DNA of 64,000 nucleotides from Neobacillus rhizosphaerae (GCF_937468385.1 NZ_CALBWS010000019.1:33627-97626); one strand, 5' to 3'; positions 46,788 to 55,865 are shown, counted from the stretch's first letter. Made by a program: numbers and translations. Notes: generated by a model not told the origin, from the letters alone.

Positions 46788-46958
46788 ATGGAGAGTAAAA
46801 TTGAAGTATTATCAACTGTAAAAATCCAGTACAGTCCGGATTTATATAAAGTGGTTGATGCCCTTAATCGAACCTTAAAAGAAAAAGACCTGATGTTTGG
46901 ACTAGCTCTAGATAAAGAGAATCAAAATAAAGCGATTTTTACCATATATCGTACATAA
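46788..46958 (+). CDS. ypmA: Small conserved protein YpmA
   Basis: A 56-residue protein beginning MESKIEVLSTVKIQYS and containing VVDALNRTLKEKDLMFGLAL, very close to B. subtilis YpmA in length and sequence. Function unknown. ATG at 46788 is preceded by AAAAGGAGAA; a nearby ATG at 46784 opens a frame that stops after four codons. It is upstream of ypmB with an eight-base gap, as in B. subtilis. Confidence 0.88.
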   Translation: MESKIEVLSTVKIQYSPDLYKVVDALNRTLKEKDLMFGLALDKENQNKAIFTIYRT

Positions 46959-46966
46959 AGAAGTGA

Positions 46967-47446
46967 ATGAAAATGAAAAAGTGGATTATTATTATTGTGT
47001 TATTCATCCTTGTCGTTCTCGGAATTTCGATTAAAGTATATTTATCCGCAGTAAAACCGGTAAATGCTGCAGAAAATAAAGCTGTCACACTTGTAAAGAA
47101 TAAAACCCAATTGAACAAAGTGCAGGATTTTCATATTTATAATGGTTTAGAGACAGTTAACGTCATTGAGGGATTAAATAAAAAAGGTGAAAAAATCATT
47201 GTCTGGATTCCCGAAAAGAGCAAGAAAATTATTGTTAGAAAAGCGAAGGATGGTCTATCCAAAGAGGAAGCTATTCAAAAACTATTACAAGAAAAAAAAC
47301 CAAAAAAGATTATTTCAGTCCGACTCGGAATGGAAAAAAATATTCCATTATGGGAAATTTATTACCGTTCTGAAAATAACTTAATAAATTATTATTATAT
47401 TGTCTTTGAAACTGGTGAGTGGTGGAAAAAGATTGAGAATCTATAG
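46967..47446 (+). CDS. ypmB: YpmB, exported PepSY-type protein
   Basis: A 159-residue protein with a single N-terminal membrane helix (KWIIIIVLFILVVLGISIKVY) and an extracytoplasmic domain resembling PepSY/DUF5590 folds, including KDGLSKEEAIQKLLQEKKPK and PLWEIYYRSENNLINYYYIV. It corresponds to B. subtilis YpmB upstream of aspB. The start could be ATG 46967 or, with better spacing from AAGAAGTG, ATG 46973. Function unknown; a cell-envelope location is likely. Confidence 0.82.
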   Translation: MKMKKWIIIIVLFILVVLGISIKVYLSAVKPVNAAENKAVTLVKNKTQLNKVQDFHIYNGLETVNVIEGLNKKGEKIIVWIPEKSKKIIVRKAKDGLSKEEAIQKLLQEKKPKKIISVRLGMEKNIPLWEIYYRSENNLINYYYIVFETGEWWKKIENL

Positions 47447-47472
47447 CTTCACTAGAGATTGGAGGAAGAGGT

Positions 47473-48666
47473 ATGGAAGTAGAATTGGCAAATAGGGTAT
47501 TGGCCTTAACCCCTTCATCAACATTAGCCATAACGGCTAAAGCGAAGGAATTAAAAGAACAAGGGGAAGATGTCATCGGTTTAGGAGCAGGAGAGCCAGA
47601 TTTTAATACACCTAAACATATTTTAGATGCAGCTTTTTTATCAATGAAAGAGGGGCATACAAAGTACACTCCTTCGGCCGGATTGCCTGCATTAAAAAAG
47701 GCAATAATCAACAAGTTTGAATTGGATCAAGGACTTAGCTATAAGCCGAATGAAATTATTGTCGGAAATGGGGCTAAACACGCTCTATATACATTGTTTC
47801 AGGTGCTTTTAAACGATGGTGATGAAGTTATTATTCCTGCTCCATATTGGGTTAGCTACCCCGAACAAGTGAAATTGGCAGGTGGTGTACCTGTTTATAT
47901 TGATGGGCTTGAACAAAATCATTTTAAGATAACGCCTGAACAATTGGTTAAGGCGATAACGAATAAGACAAAAGCGGTTATTATTAATTCTCCGAGTAAT
48001 CCAACAGGTGTTTTGTATACAGCGGAAGAACTAATGGAGCTGGGCAAAATTTGTCTTGAGAAAAACATTCTAATCGTTTCTGATGAGATTTATGAAAAGC
48101 TTATTTACGGAGGGGCTATTCATATTTCTATCGCCCAACTTTCTCAAGAGCTGAAGGAGCAAACGATTATCATTAATGGTGTCTCCAAGTCGCATTCCAT
48201 GACTGGTTGGAGAATTGGCTATGCTGCAGGGAATAAACAGGTGATTGAAGCGATGACAAACCTGGCTAGTCATAGTACATCCAATCCTACAACGACCGCT
48301 CAATATGCTGCAATCGCTGCCTACAATGGCCCTCAAGAGCCCGTTGAAGAAATGCGTCAGGCATTTGAAAAGAGACTAGAAATTATTTATGATAAATTGG
48401 TGGCGATACCTGGCTTTACTTGTGTTAAGCCACAGGGTGCTTTTTACCTATATCCAAATGTTAGGAATGCTGCCGAAATGACTGGATTTAATAATGTCGA
48501 TGACTTTGTTGAGGCCTTACTTGTTGAAGCCAAAGTAGCAGTCATCCCTGGTTCAGGCTTTGGAACACCAGATAATATTCGTCTATCCTATGCGACTTCA
48601 TTAGATCAATTAGAAACTGCGGTTTCCAGAATACACCGGTTTATTATGACCAAAGTTAAGATATAA
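47473..48666 (+). CDS. aspB: Aspartate aminotransferase
   Basis: A 397-residue pyridoxal-phosphate enzyme that interconverts aspartate and oxaloacetate. LGAGEPDFNTPKHI near residue 40, VINSPSNPTG with the PLP-contacting asparagine, IVSDEIYEKL, and the Schiff-base lysine in NGVSKSHSMTGWRIGYA are all present and close to B. subtilis AspB (393). ATG 47473 follows GGAGGAAGAGG. In B. subtilis asnS comes next; here a terminator follows and asnS is missing from this locus. Confidence 0.95.
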   Translation: MEVELANRVLALTPSSTLAITAKAKELKEQGEDVIGLGAGEPDFNTPKHILDAAFLSMKEGHTKYTPSAGLPALKKAIINKFELDQGLSYKPNEIIVGNGAKHALYTLFQVLLNDGDEVIIPAPYWVSYPEQVKLAGGVPVYIDGLEQNHFKITPEQLVKAITNKTKAVIINSPSNPTGVLYTAEELMELGKICLEKNILIVSDEIYEKLIYGGAIHISIAQLSQELKEQTIIINGVSKSHSMTGWRIGYAAGNKQVIEAMTNLASHSTSNPTTTAQYAAIAAYNGPQEPVEEMRQAFEKRLEIIYDKLVAIPGFTCVKPQGAFYLYPNVRNAAEMTGFNNVDDFVEALLVEAKVAVIPGSGFGTPDNIRLSYATSLDQLETAVSRIHRFIMTKVKI

Positions 48667-48679
48667 TCTTCAATAGTGA

Positions 48680-48716
48680 AACAGCAAAAAGTCTGCATTT
48701 GCAGGCTTTTTGCTTT
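48680..48716 (+). terminator. Terminator after aspB
   Basis: AGCAAAAAGTCTGC pairs with GCAGGCTTTTTGCT around ATTT (one G-T pair), followed by TTCC. The following 80 bp lead to dnaD. Confidence 0.82.
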
Positions 48717-48800
48717 CCTTACCAATGAAGGATACCCTATACCCTATACTCTTACTCAGATTGCTTGTTCATGGTATACTTATTTGGAGGTGTCCTAAAG

Positions 48801-49499
48801 ATGAAATCGAATTTATTAGCTTGGATCCAAGAAGGAAATATAACCGTTCCGACTTTATTATTTTCAGAATACCGTAATCTTAATTTAAGCGAAGTTGAAC
48901 TTGTGCTTTTATTAAATATTCTTACCTTTTTAGAAAGTGGGAACGAATTTCCTACTCCTGACGAGCTTTCAGCACGGATGACTATTTCCATTTCGGAGTG
49001 TAACGATATGCTTAGAAGGCTGATTCAAAGAGGATTCATTGAAATTATTGATGAATATTCGCATGAGGGTATTCGTTTCGAGAAGTATTCTGTGAAACCA
49101 TTATGGGAAAGACTCGTTGAGCAATTTTTAAAAAATAGTAAAAATAATAAGGAGACTGAAAAGAAAGGCGAAGAAACTGATGTATACACTTGCTTTGAAA
49201 AGGAGTTTGGACGCCCGCTATCGCCATTTGAATGTGAATCCCTAGGGATGTGGATGGACGATGATCACCATGACCCTGTTATTATCAAAGCGGCGCTAAG
49301 AGAGGCTGTGATGTCAGGTAAATTAAATTTTCGCTATATAGATCGGATTCTCTTTGAGTGGAAGAAAAATGGAATTAAGACTATTGAACAAGCGAAAATC
49401 CATGGGCGGAAATTTCGTCAAAAGCAAACACAAAAAGTGCCTCCTAAAGATGAGTCTCATCAAACTTCAGTCCCTTTTTATAATTGGCTCGAGCAATAA
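48801..49499 (+). CDS. dnaD: DNA replication initiation protein DnaD
   Basis: A 232-residue primosomal protein acting with DnaB and DnaI in helicase loading at oriC and in restart. The N-terminal winged-helix oligomerisation domain includes LNLSEVELVLLLNIL and TPDELSARMTIS, and the C-terminal DnaB/DnaD domain contains ALREAVMSGKLNFRYIDRIL and FEWKKNGIKTIEQA, ending in PFYNWLEQ, as in B. subtilis. ATG 48801 gives the same 232 residues as that protein and follows GGAGGTGTCC. nth follows after the terminator hairpin. Confidence 0.95.
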   Translation: MKSNLLAWIQEGNITVPTLLFSEYRNLNLSEVELVLLLNILTFLESGNEFPTPDELSARMTISISECNDMLRRLIQRGFIEIIDEYSHEGIRFEKYSVKPLWERLVEQFLKNSKNNKETEKKGEETDVYTCFEKEFGRPLSPFECESLGMWMDDDHHDPVIIKAALREAVMSGKLNFRYIDRILFEWKKNGIKTIEQAKIHGRKFRQKQTQKVPPKDESHQTSVPFYNWLEQ

Positions 49500-49507
49500 T
49501 TATGTCT

Positions 49508-49536
49508 AACGAGGGAAGCTTCTCTCGTTTTTATTC
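49508..49536 (+). terminator. Hairpin between dnaD and nth
   Basis: AACGAGGGAAGC and CTTCTCTCGTT are largely complementary (AACGAG/CTCGTT and GAAGCTTC), followed by TTTATTCTTTTT. Confidence 0.6.
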
Positions 49537-49556
49537 TTTTTATAGTGGGTGATAGT

Positions 49557-50219
49557 TTGCTTAATAATACACAAATCCGTTATTGTTTAGATCAAATGGG
49601 TGAAATGTTTCCGGAAGCCCATTGTGAATTAAATCATGCTAATCCATTTGAACTTATCGTTGCTGTTTCTTTATCTGCACAATGCACCGATGCTCTCGTC
49701 AATAAAGTCACAAAAAAATTGTTTGAAAAATACAAAACACCTGAAGATTATTTGCAAGTTTCACTAGATGAATTGCAAAATGATATTCGTTCAATAGGAC
49801 TTTATCGAAATAAAGCTAAAAACATTCAAAGCCTGTGCTGGAAGGTTCTAAATGAATATGGTGGGGAAATCCCAATGGACCGGGATGAATTGACCAAGCT
49901 TCCAGGTGTGGGCAGGAAAACAGCAAATGTAGTCGTGTCGGTTGCCTTTAACATCCCAGCCATTGCGGTAGATACCCACGTGGAAAGGGTGAGTAAGCGC
50001 CTTGGGATTTGTCGCTGGAAGGATTCTGTTCTGGAGGTAGAAAAGACACTGATGAGGAAAATTCCAAAAGTGGAATGGTCTGTGACCCATCACCGGTTAA
50101 TTTTTTTCGGAAGGTATCATTGTAAGGCTCAAAATCCTCAGTGTCCAAGCTGCCCTTTATTAGAGCTATGTCGAGAAGGAAAAAAACGAATGAAAGGGAA
50201 GGCCGAGGTCAATGGCTAA
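49557..50219 (+). CDS. nth: Endonuclease III
   Basis: A 220-residue base-excision glycosylase/AP-lyase for oxidised pyrimidines. Conserved parts are LSAQCTDALVNKVT (with the catalytic lysine region near the helix-hairpin-helix), LPGVGRKTANVVVS, and AVDTHVERVSKRLGI with the catalytic aspartate. A 4Fe-4S cluster is bound by C-x6-C-x2-C-x5-C in CKAQNPQCPSCPLLELC. TTG 49557 aligns with the B. subtilis start; GTG 49545 is an alternative four codons longer. It overlaps ypoC by eight bases. Confidence 0.95.
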   Translation: MLNNTQIRYCLDQMGEMFPEAHCELNHANPFELIVAVSLSAQCTDALVNKVTKKLFEKYKTPEDYLQVSLDELQNDIRSIGLYRNKAKNIQSLCWKVLNEYGGEIPMDRDELTKLPGVGRKTANVVVSVAFNIPAIAVDTHVERVSKRLGICRWKDSVLEVEKTLMRKIPKVEWSVTHHRLIFFGRYHCKAQNPQCPSCPLLELCREGKKRMKGKAEVNG

Positions 50220-50574
50220 TCAAATGGCAGAAGTATCAAGCATCTTACAGGAATGGAGCGGGGTCAAAGCAAGGCTTGAGGAATTATTTCATGAACGTAA
50301 TCATGAAAACACAAGAGAATTGATGCAGCGTGGAATTGATTTATTCGTTCAATTTTTATATTTCTCAAACGAAAAGGCCTTACAACTTGATAGATCTATT
50401 CCGTTTATTCAATTTGATTTAAAGCCTGTTAATATTGAAGAAAGATTTGCGTTTATTAAGTCGCGACCAAGTTTATTTCATTCTTTCCGCCAGCTTTCAG
50501 AACTGATGGTCGAACAAGAAAAACTGTTTGTAAAGAATAATATCATAAAAAAATCGTCTAAGCCAAAAGCCTAG
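50212..50574 (+). CDS. ypoC: YpoC-like protein
   Basis: A 120-residue, mostly helical soluble protein matching YpoC of B. subtilis (about 125 residues) by position between nth and the ponA-recU locus. It has no recognised catalytic motif. It starts with ATG 50212 inside the end of nth (overlap of eight bases, with AAGGCCGAGG upstream), implying coupled translation. Function unknown. A terminator spans its stop codon. Confidence 0.75.
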   Translation: MANQMAEVSSILQEWSGVKARLEELFHERNHENTRELMQRGIDLFVQFLYFSNEKALQLDRSIPFIQFDLKPVNIEERFAFIKSRPSLFHSFRQLSELMVEQEKLFVKNNIIKKSSKPKA

Positions 50575-50585
50575 ACGATTTTTTT
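50551..50585 (+). terminator. Terminator spanning the ypoC stop
   Basis: AAATCGTCTA and TAGACGATTT form a perfect 10-bp stem with an 11-base loop, followed by TTTT. Confidence 0.85.
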
Positions 50586-50590
50586 AAAAG

Positions 50591-50773
50591 ATAAGTATAA
50601 AATTTTCTACTTTGAGAAATGTCCAGCTCCAGCGCCCTAGCGACTAGAGTGCTTCCCTCACCTCCCTACGATAAGTCAACATCGGTTCGCTAACGCTCAC
50701 CGTGTTTCCTTTATCTCAGTCGGTTCAGTCCAGCCCTTACGTCGCTGACCAGGGCGCTTGCGCTTTTCTTATT
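50591..50773 (+). repeat. Dispersed intergenic repeat, copy C (full length)
   Basis: It contains GAGAAATGTCCAGCTCCAGC at the left end, CTACGATAAGTCAACATCGG in the middle and CAGGGCGCTTGCGCTTTTCT at the right end, the same order as copy A. Left and right ends are partly complementary. It runs up to the stop codon of ponA on the other strand. Confidence 0.8.
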
Positions 50774-53335
50774 TTAAGGTTCTCGGGATCCAGAACCTTG
50801 ACCACCTGTAGGGTTTCCAGGAGGAATAGCTGGTGGGATGGTACCACCAGGATTTTCCGGGTTCCCACCGTTCCCACTTCCATTATCATTGCCATTCCCT
50901 TGACCATTGCCTTGGTCATTGCCTTGGCCATTGCTATTGCCTTGACCATTGCCATTTTCGTTTCCTTGATTATTATCTACATTAGGTATTGGAATATCAA
51001 TCACTGCTGTGGCTGGGTCACTCTTTTTATCTCCGTTAATTGCAACAATTGTAAAGGTATACTTAGTTCCAGGAGTTGCAGGAACAGTTAAGGTATTACC
51101 TGTAACAGGGAAATGTTTCGGACCGGATCCGTCTTCAACTGTAACATCAAAAGTCACATTTTCATTATTTGTTTTGTAATCCCATGTTACAGTAATTGCC
51201 TTTGTCGCTTCATCATATTTTGCTGATGGATTGGTGGGAGCATCAAGTTTATTATATTTCTCCGATACTTTATTAGGTGCATGGCCTTTAACTGCATATT
51301 CGGTCAACACTTCACTATCTGGTGTGAACTCACCAGCAAGTACCGGCGGCATCGAGCCTTTTTCGATCCTGACTTTTTGAACGCTGTTTGGAACAGTGAA
51401 ATCAGGAGTATCAATATCCTTTGATACATAGGCCATTAAATTTTTGAATATTAACTGAGCGATTTGCTGGTTAGTTCCGACATTTGTGATTGGTGTTCTG
51501 CTGTCTTCATACCCTGTCCAAATTGAGGCAGTGTAATTGGTTGTATATCCACTAAACCATGCATCCGGAACATATTTGCTGCTCTTAATATTAAATTTCT
51601 TCATATCTTCTTCCGAATAGTTGGTTGTTCCGGTCTTTCCAGCAATTGGGAGACCAGGAACTTTTGCTCTTGTCCCCGTACCGGGAGAGACGAGCACGCT
51701 TTTTAGCATATCGGTAACCATAAAGGCGGTGGAATCCTTCATTACAACTTTTGATTCCGGTGTCTGGCTGATCACGGTTCCGTCGCGCAGTTTAATTTTT
51801 GAAACTGCATATGGCTTCGTATAAATGCCCTTATTACCAAAAGCACTATAAGCCCCGGCCATTTCAAGTGGGGAAACACCAGTTTTAAAGCCGCCAATTG
51901 CGTACGATTCATAAATTTCTTTTAAAGGTATACCGAGGCCAACAGCAAAGTCTTTAGCTTTATCTAACCCAACTTGCTGAAGCGCTTGGACAGCAGGGGT
52001 ATTTCGGGATAATTGCAATGCTGTTCTAATCGTCATCGGCCCCATATATGTTTGGTTCCAGTTTCCAAACTTTTTCCCGGAGGAATAGGTCATTGGTTTG
52101 TCCTCAATCATTTCATACGTTCCCCAATTTAAGTATTCAATTGCTGGACCATAATCGAGAACAGGCTTGATGGTAGAACCAGGCTGCCGCTTCGTGTCGA
52201 TCGCATAGTTAAATCCGCGTTTTACTTGTTGGTTTCTTCCGCCGCCAATCGCACGGATTTCTCCCGTTTTCGTATCAAGTAGAGCAACCCCAGCTTGGAA
52301 TTCCTCATCAGGATATTTAATAATATCCTTTGAATTAAGCATATTATAAACATATTTTTGTGCATTTTGATCTAATGTCGTATAAATGGTTAAACCATCT
52401 GTAAAAATATCTAAATCAGTGTTGTCTTTCACTTCATTAATAACAGCATCGACAAATGAATCGAAAGGCTTTTCGTCTACAGTACGCTGTTCAGGTTTTA
52501 ATACAGTGGCTGCAACAGAAACTTTTTTTGCTTCTTCCATTTCTTGCTTTGAAATAAAACCATGCTGTTCCATTAATGTTAAGACGATATTTCGTCTTTT
52601 TTCAGCTAAATCCGGATGTGTGAAAGGATTATAATTATTCGGGCTTTGTGGCATCCCTGCTATTTGGGCAGCTTCTGCCAATGTTAAGTCTTTTAATGGT
52701 TTTCCGTAATAAATTTCTGCTGCTGTGGCTAGACCGTGACTGTTTTGAGATACATAAACTTTGTTTACATACATTTCAAAAATTTGATGCTTTGTATATT
52801 TTTGCTCAAGTTCATACGAAAGCCATGCTTCCTGCACTTTTCGTTTTAAGGTTTTATTCTGTGTTAAAAAGGCATTTTTAACAACCTGCTGTGTAATCGT
52901 ACTGCCGCCTTCTGCACCAAAGCCACGCTGGAAATTAGCCAAAACAGCGCCGCCGAGGCGAATAGGATCAATACCATGGTGTTTGTAAAACCGGTAATCC
53001 TCAGTCGCTAAAACAGCATTTTCAACTACCTTTGGTATATCTTTATAGTTTACATATTCACGATTAACGGCACCCACTTCGGTAATCGGGGTTCCATCTT
53101 TATCTAAAATCTTTGAAGGGATTGGATCTTTTAATAATTTTGGGTCAAGTTTGGGAGCATCCTTTACTAAATAGGCGAAAGTGCCAACTCCTGCCAGTAT
53201 ACCAACAATTCCAATGACAACCAGACTAAGAAAGATTTTCTTGAATAGTCCTCCGGATTTTTTCTTGGTTTTTTGATTACCTGTGGATTGGAGTTTCTTT
53301 CGGCGCTCCTCTCTCGATTGATACTGTTGGGACAT
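50774..53335 (-). CDS. ponA: Class A penicillin-binding protein 1
   Basis: An 853-residue bifunctional peptidoglycan synthase. A basic cytoplasmic N-terminus and one membrane anchor (IFLSLVVIGIVGILAGVGTF, about 33-52) precede the glycosyltransferase domain (ATEDYRFYKHHGIDPIRLGG, GGSTITQQVVKNA, KRKVQEAWLSYELEQ). The transpeptidase domain has SxxK at STIK (GSTIKP), SRN (LSRNTP) and KTGT (AGKTGTTNYS). A fibronectin-III-like segment follows, and the protein ends in a Gly/Asn/Gln-rich tail of about 70 residues ending GSREP. It is 49 bp downstream of recU, the conserved recU-ponA operon. Confidence 0.97.
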   Translation of the reverse strand: MSQQYQSREERRKKLQSTGNQKTKKKSGGLFKKIFLSLVVIGIVGILAGVGTFAYLVKDAPKLDPKLLKDPIPSKILDKDGTPITEVGAVNREYVNYKDIPKVVENAVLATEDYRFYKHHGIDPIRLGGAVLANFQRGFGAEGGSTITQQVVKNAFLTQNKTLKRKVQEAWLSYELEQKYTKHQIFEMYVNKVYVSQNSHGLATAAEIYYGKPLKDLTLAEAAQIAGMPQSPNNYNPFTHPDLAEKRRNIVLTLMEQHGFISKQEMEEAKKVSVAATVLKPEQRTVDEKPFDSFVDAVINEVKDNTDLDIFTDGLTIYTTLDQNAQKYVYNMLNSKDIIKYPDEEFQAGVALLDTKTGEIRAIGGGRNQQVKRGFNYAIDTKRQPGSTIKPVLDYGPAIEYLNWGTYEMIEDKPMTYSSGKKFGNWNQTYMGPMTIRTALQLSRNTPAVQALQQVGLDKAKDFAVGLGIPLKEIYESYAIGGFKTGVSPLEMAGAYSAFGNKGIYTKPYAVSKIKLRDGTVISQTPESKVVMKDSTAFMVTDMLKSVLVSPGTGTRAKVPGLPIAGKTGTTNYSEEDMKKFNIKSSKYVPDAWFSGYTTNYTASIWTGYEDSRTPITNVGTNQQIAQLIFKNLMAYVSKDIDTPDFTVPNSVQKVRIEKGSMPPVLAGEFTPDSEVLTEYAVKGHAPNKVSEKYNKLDAPTNPSAKYDEATKAITVTWDYKTNNENVTFDVTVEDGSGPKHFPVTGNTLTVPATPGTKYTFTIVAINGDKKSDPATAVIDIPIPNVDNNQGNENGNGQGNSNGQGNDQGNGQGNGNDNGSGNGGNPENPGGTIPPAIPPGNPTGGQGSGSREP

Positions 53336-53384
53336 TGTAATATTCCTTCCTTTCTAACCTCAACACATTTTCCTATGAAAGAGG

Positions 53385-53987
53385 TTAAAATCTATCAATT
53401 ATTTTAATATAGTCAATTCTTGGTTGAAATCCAAGTGGAATGTGATGACCTTTTTGTTCGATTTCTTCTTTTGTGATTGATTTTCTTCCCCCATTAGCCA
53501 TTCTTTCCCAAAAAGTTAACAAGTGTTTAGCTTCAAGTAAAAAAACCTGTTCAAACCTGGTAAAACGAAGAATAACGAAACAAATTCCACCTTGATTAAG
53601 TACTTCTTCCATATGCTCTATCTGATGAGGATGGAAATTTTTTAATGGAAAGGAGGTAGGGTTTTGTGTTTCTTTTGCTTCAAAATCAATATATTTTCCT
53701 TTATAAACACCATTATAGTCTGTTGTTGATGCAAGTTTAAAATAAGCCTCTTTTATTACGGCAGCACTTCGATTTGGATAATCTACCTGGACAATTTGAA
53801 CAGGAGTCGGTTTTTTATGAATGACGGCAATTTTTCTTTCCCGGTAGAATTCATTCGTTTCATTTAGATCTTCTTCGAGTGTCATTCCCCGGTTACTATA
53901 AGAATTATTTTTCTTATTCTTCGTTGTTGTGGCAGTCTCACTTTCTTTCGGTTTGTATCTTTTTCCATTTGGATAGTTCAAATTCAT
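53385..53987 (-). CDS. recU: Holliday junction resolvase RecU
   Basis: A 200-residue nuclease that resolves recombination junctions and assists chromosome segregation. The catalytic block [19 protein letters not shown] (D, E and K of the PD-(D/E)xK type) is near residues 88-106, preceded by [16 protein letters not shown] and [13 protein letters not shown], all as in B. subtilis RecU. Start at 53987 follows AGAGGTG; a longer start at 53996 lies next to that site. It is the first gene of recU-ponA and divergent from yppC. Confidence 0.95.
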   Translation of the reverse strand: MNLNYPNGKRYKPKESETATTTKNKKNNSYSNRGMTLEEDLNETNEFYRERKIAVIHKKPTPVQIVQVDYPNRSAAVIKEAYFKLASTTDYNGVYKGKYIDFEAKETQNPTSFPLKNFHPHQIEHMEEVLNQGGICFVILRFTRFEQVFLLEAKHLLTFWERMANGGRKSITKEEIEQKGHHIPLGFQPRIDYIKIIDRF

Positions 53988-54165
53988 GTTATGCACCTCT
54001 CAAGCTATTCCTTATCATATCAAATCTTAGCGAGATTGGGGTGTATAAAATACTTCCGTATACGTATTCTAATAACAATTGTACCTTGTATGTCATACAT
54101 ACGCATGGTTCATTTTTCATAAAAGGTCTAATGTGACTCAAACTCTAGTAAAAAAATAAGGGAAG

Positions 54166-55161
54166 ATGAATATGAATATGAATATGAATCATCTTACGAT
54201 ACAGGAACAAACAATCATCCGTCAAATTCTACGTGAAACGAGTAAAAAAAATATCGATAATATCACAAGAACGAATGCCTATTTTACTTATTTTAAACAA
54301 AATCCGGATATTATTTGGTCATTCCTAGCCAGTATGGTCTCAAGAAATGGGGGATGGAATATGTGTGATCTTGTTGGGACCATATTCCCGCATCTCTTAG
54401 AAGCTAAAACAAGAAAACAGCTTTTTCTTACTTATGAGCGGGCAAATTGGCTTATTTTTCATGATGTATTTCCTCAGTTATTGCTCTATCAATATTCGAC
54501 GAAAATAAATAGACCAATGTTTCATTTACTTCCCTATTTCAATGTTTCTGAGTTTATTCAAAAAGAATGGCATCGCTATTGGTTCGAAACCGATAGGGAT
54601 AGGCTTACAATTGCATTAATTATTAATGAACAAAATGTGATTCAAACTCCTGTTATCGAACATCCCGTATATAAGAAGAAAGTTTTCCAATCGCTGATTT
54701 TTTCCTTTCAAGACTGGCTCCATTTCAGTTGTGTCCTATTTCCAACATGTGGTGGCGAAGTTTATGGGGCCAGTGCAAATGGTTTTAAATCCCTCTCAAA
54801 GAGAATTAACTTAGGAAAAAGACTAGCCAGTATTCTATTCCATCCGCGCCTATATCCGTATTTTTTTGAATTCGCTGAAGAAACAGCGCATACAGGGTCA
54901 AGACATGATTATGAACAATATTTCAAAATAAAGACTAACCAGAACACGCCTATGCTGCGAATGAGTTTCCCGGTAATTGCTCATCATCAACATGCATATG
55001 AAGATTGGAGTTTGAAAAGAAGAGTTTCTCCTACTTGGTTATATATTCCTGCGCGTCATCGGCACTCCATTCATCTTACGGATTGGTATTTCACAAAGTC
55101 GAACCAACTTCAATTTATCCTCTCCATACAAAAATTATTTCAGTTGAAAAAATGGGAATAA
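54166..55161 (+). CDS. yppC: YppC (DUF2515 family)
   Basis: A 331-residue protein with the family features IIWSFLASMVSRNGGWNMCD and LLYQYSTKINRPMFHLLPYF, matching YppC at its usual place divergent from recU. No catalytic motif is apparent and the function is unknown. The 5' end is a tandem run of ATGAAT units (MNMNMNMN), giving four in-frame ATG codons at 54166, 54172, 54178 and 54184; AAGGGAAG ends right before the first, so the second is better spaced. A bidirectional terminator shared with sspM follows. Confidence 0.8.
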   Translation: MNMNMNMNHLTIQEQTIIRQILRETSKKNIDNITRTNAYFTYFKQNPDIIWSFLASMVSRNGGWNMCDLVGTIFPHLLEAKTRKQLFLTYERANWLIFHDVFPQLLLYQYSTKINRPMFHLLPYFNVSEFIQKEWHRYWFETDRDRLTIALIINEQNVIQTPVIEHPVYKKKVFQSLIFSFQDWLHFSCVLFPTCGGEVYGASANGFKSLSKRINLGKRLASILFHPRLYPYFFEFAEETAHTGSRHDYEQYFKIKTNQNTPMLRMSFPVIAHHQHAYEDWSLKRRVSPTWLYIPARHRHSIHLTDWYFTKSNQLQFILSIQKLFQLKKWE

Positions 55162-55197
55162 AAAAAGCAAGGTTCAACCCCCTTGCTTTTTGCTTTT
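55161..55197. terminator. Bidirectional terminator between yppC and sspM
   Basis: AAAAAGCAAGG and CCTTGCTTTTT form an 11-bp stem with A and T tracts on either side, placed between the two convergent genes. Confidence 0.88.
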
Positions 55198-55204
55198 TCT
55201 GTTT

Positions 55205-55312
55205 TCATGTGGATGGACGATCAGGTCCCTCTAATTTTTTATCACCATAGCCCAGTCTTTTTTCTGCTTCTGATTGTGTTTGTTTATTGGTTTGTTTTTT
55301 CTTTTTTGACAT
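55205..55312 (-). CDS. sspM: Small acid-soluble spore protein SspM
   Basis: A 35-residue, lysine-rich peptide starting MSKKKKQTNKQTQSEAEKRL and ending DKKLEGPDRPST. The end is nearly the same as that of B. subtilis SspM (DKKLGGPNRPST), which lies in the same ypp region. SspM is a minor spore-core protein made in the forespore under sigma-G. ATG at 55312 has AGGAGGTG seven bases upstream. It is convergent with yppC and easily missed because of its length. The ~190 bp upstream to 55505 should hold the sigma-G promoter, which I could not define. Confidence 0.85.
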   Translation of the reverse strand: MSKKKKQTNKQTQSEAEKRLGYGDKKLEGPDRPST

Positions 55313-55505
55313 TAAAAGCACCTCCTATATTAGCTTGTGCGGTTTTCATTTTTTCATGCGAAATTAAGTTTATGTCGAAAAGCTATTGCATAAGCAAAGC
55401 ATTCACACTTTCTTTGACGAATTGCTTCTAGTTTTGTCATAAGGGAAGGAAGCGAGAGAAATACAGAGAATACTACCTAATAGATAATCGTGAGGAGGTT
55501 TTTTA

Positions 55506-55781
55506 ATGAATAAGCCAATATCCGAAAAGGAAAAACTGCTTACCATGCTGACAGATATATACGATCAATTAGAAGAATTGGAGTCCGTTCTCGAAGCATC
55601 TTTCTCCGATCTTCGCATTAGTTTGAATAAGGTAGAATATGAAAACTTAACGGGACCAGTTCAAAAACTAGCAGATATGGATATTATACTAAATCATATT
55701 CATCCGATTTTCACTGATAAAAATATTGATACTAGCCCAAACCAAGTTTTAAAAACATTAAAGCTTGAATTAGGATTTTAA
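55506..55781 (+). CDS. Small helical protein, possibly YppD
   Basis: A 91-residue acidic protein, largely helical, with a coiled-coil-like first half (YDQLEELESVLEASFSDL) and no membrane segment. It sits immediately before yppE, where B. subtilis has yppD (about 80 residues), but I cannot verify sequence similarity. ATG at 55506 has GAGGAGGTTTTTT upstream. Function unknown. The gap of 84 bp to yppE includes no clear terminator, so the two may be cotranscribed. Confidence 0.6.
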   Translation: MNKPISEKEKLLTMLTDIYDQLEELESVLEASFSDLRISLNKVEYENLTGPVQKLADMDIILNHIHPIFTDKNIDTSPNQVLKTLKLELGF

Positions 55782-55865
55782 TTATAGTTAAAATGGATGG
55801 AATGAGAGTAGCCTAATGATCATTGCAACTCTTTAATTTTAAGGTTTAGAAGGGATATATTTTAG

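Noticed and set aside
53999..54165. GTATACGTATTC-type palindromic bits between recU and yppC as a possible LexA or competence box.
   Set aside because: Neither half matches CGAAC/GTTCG or the paired AAAA-N5-TTTT pattern of ComK sites.
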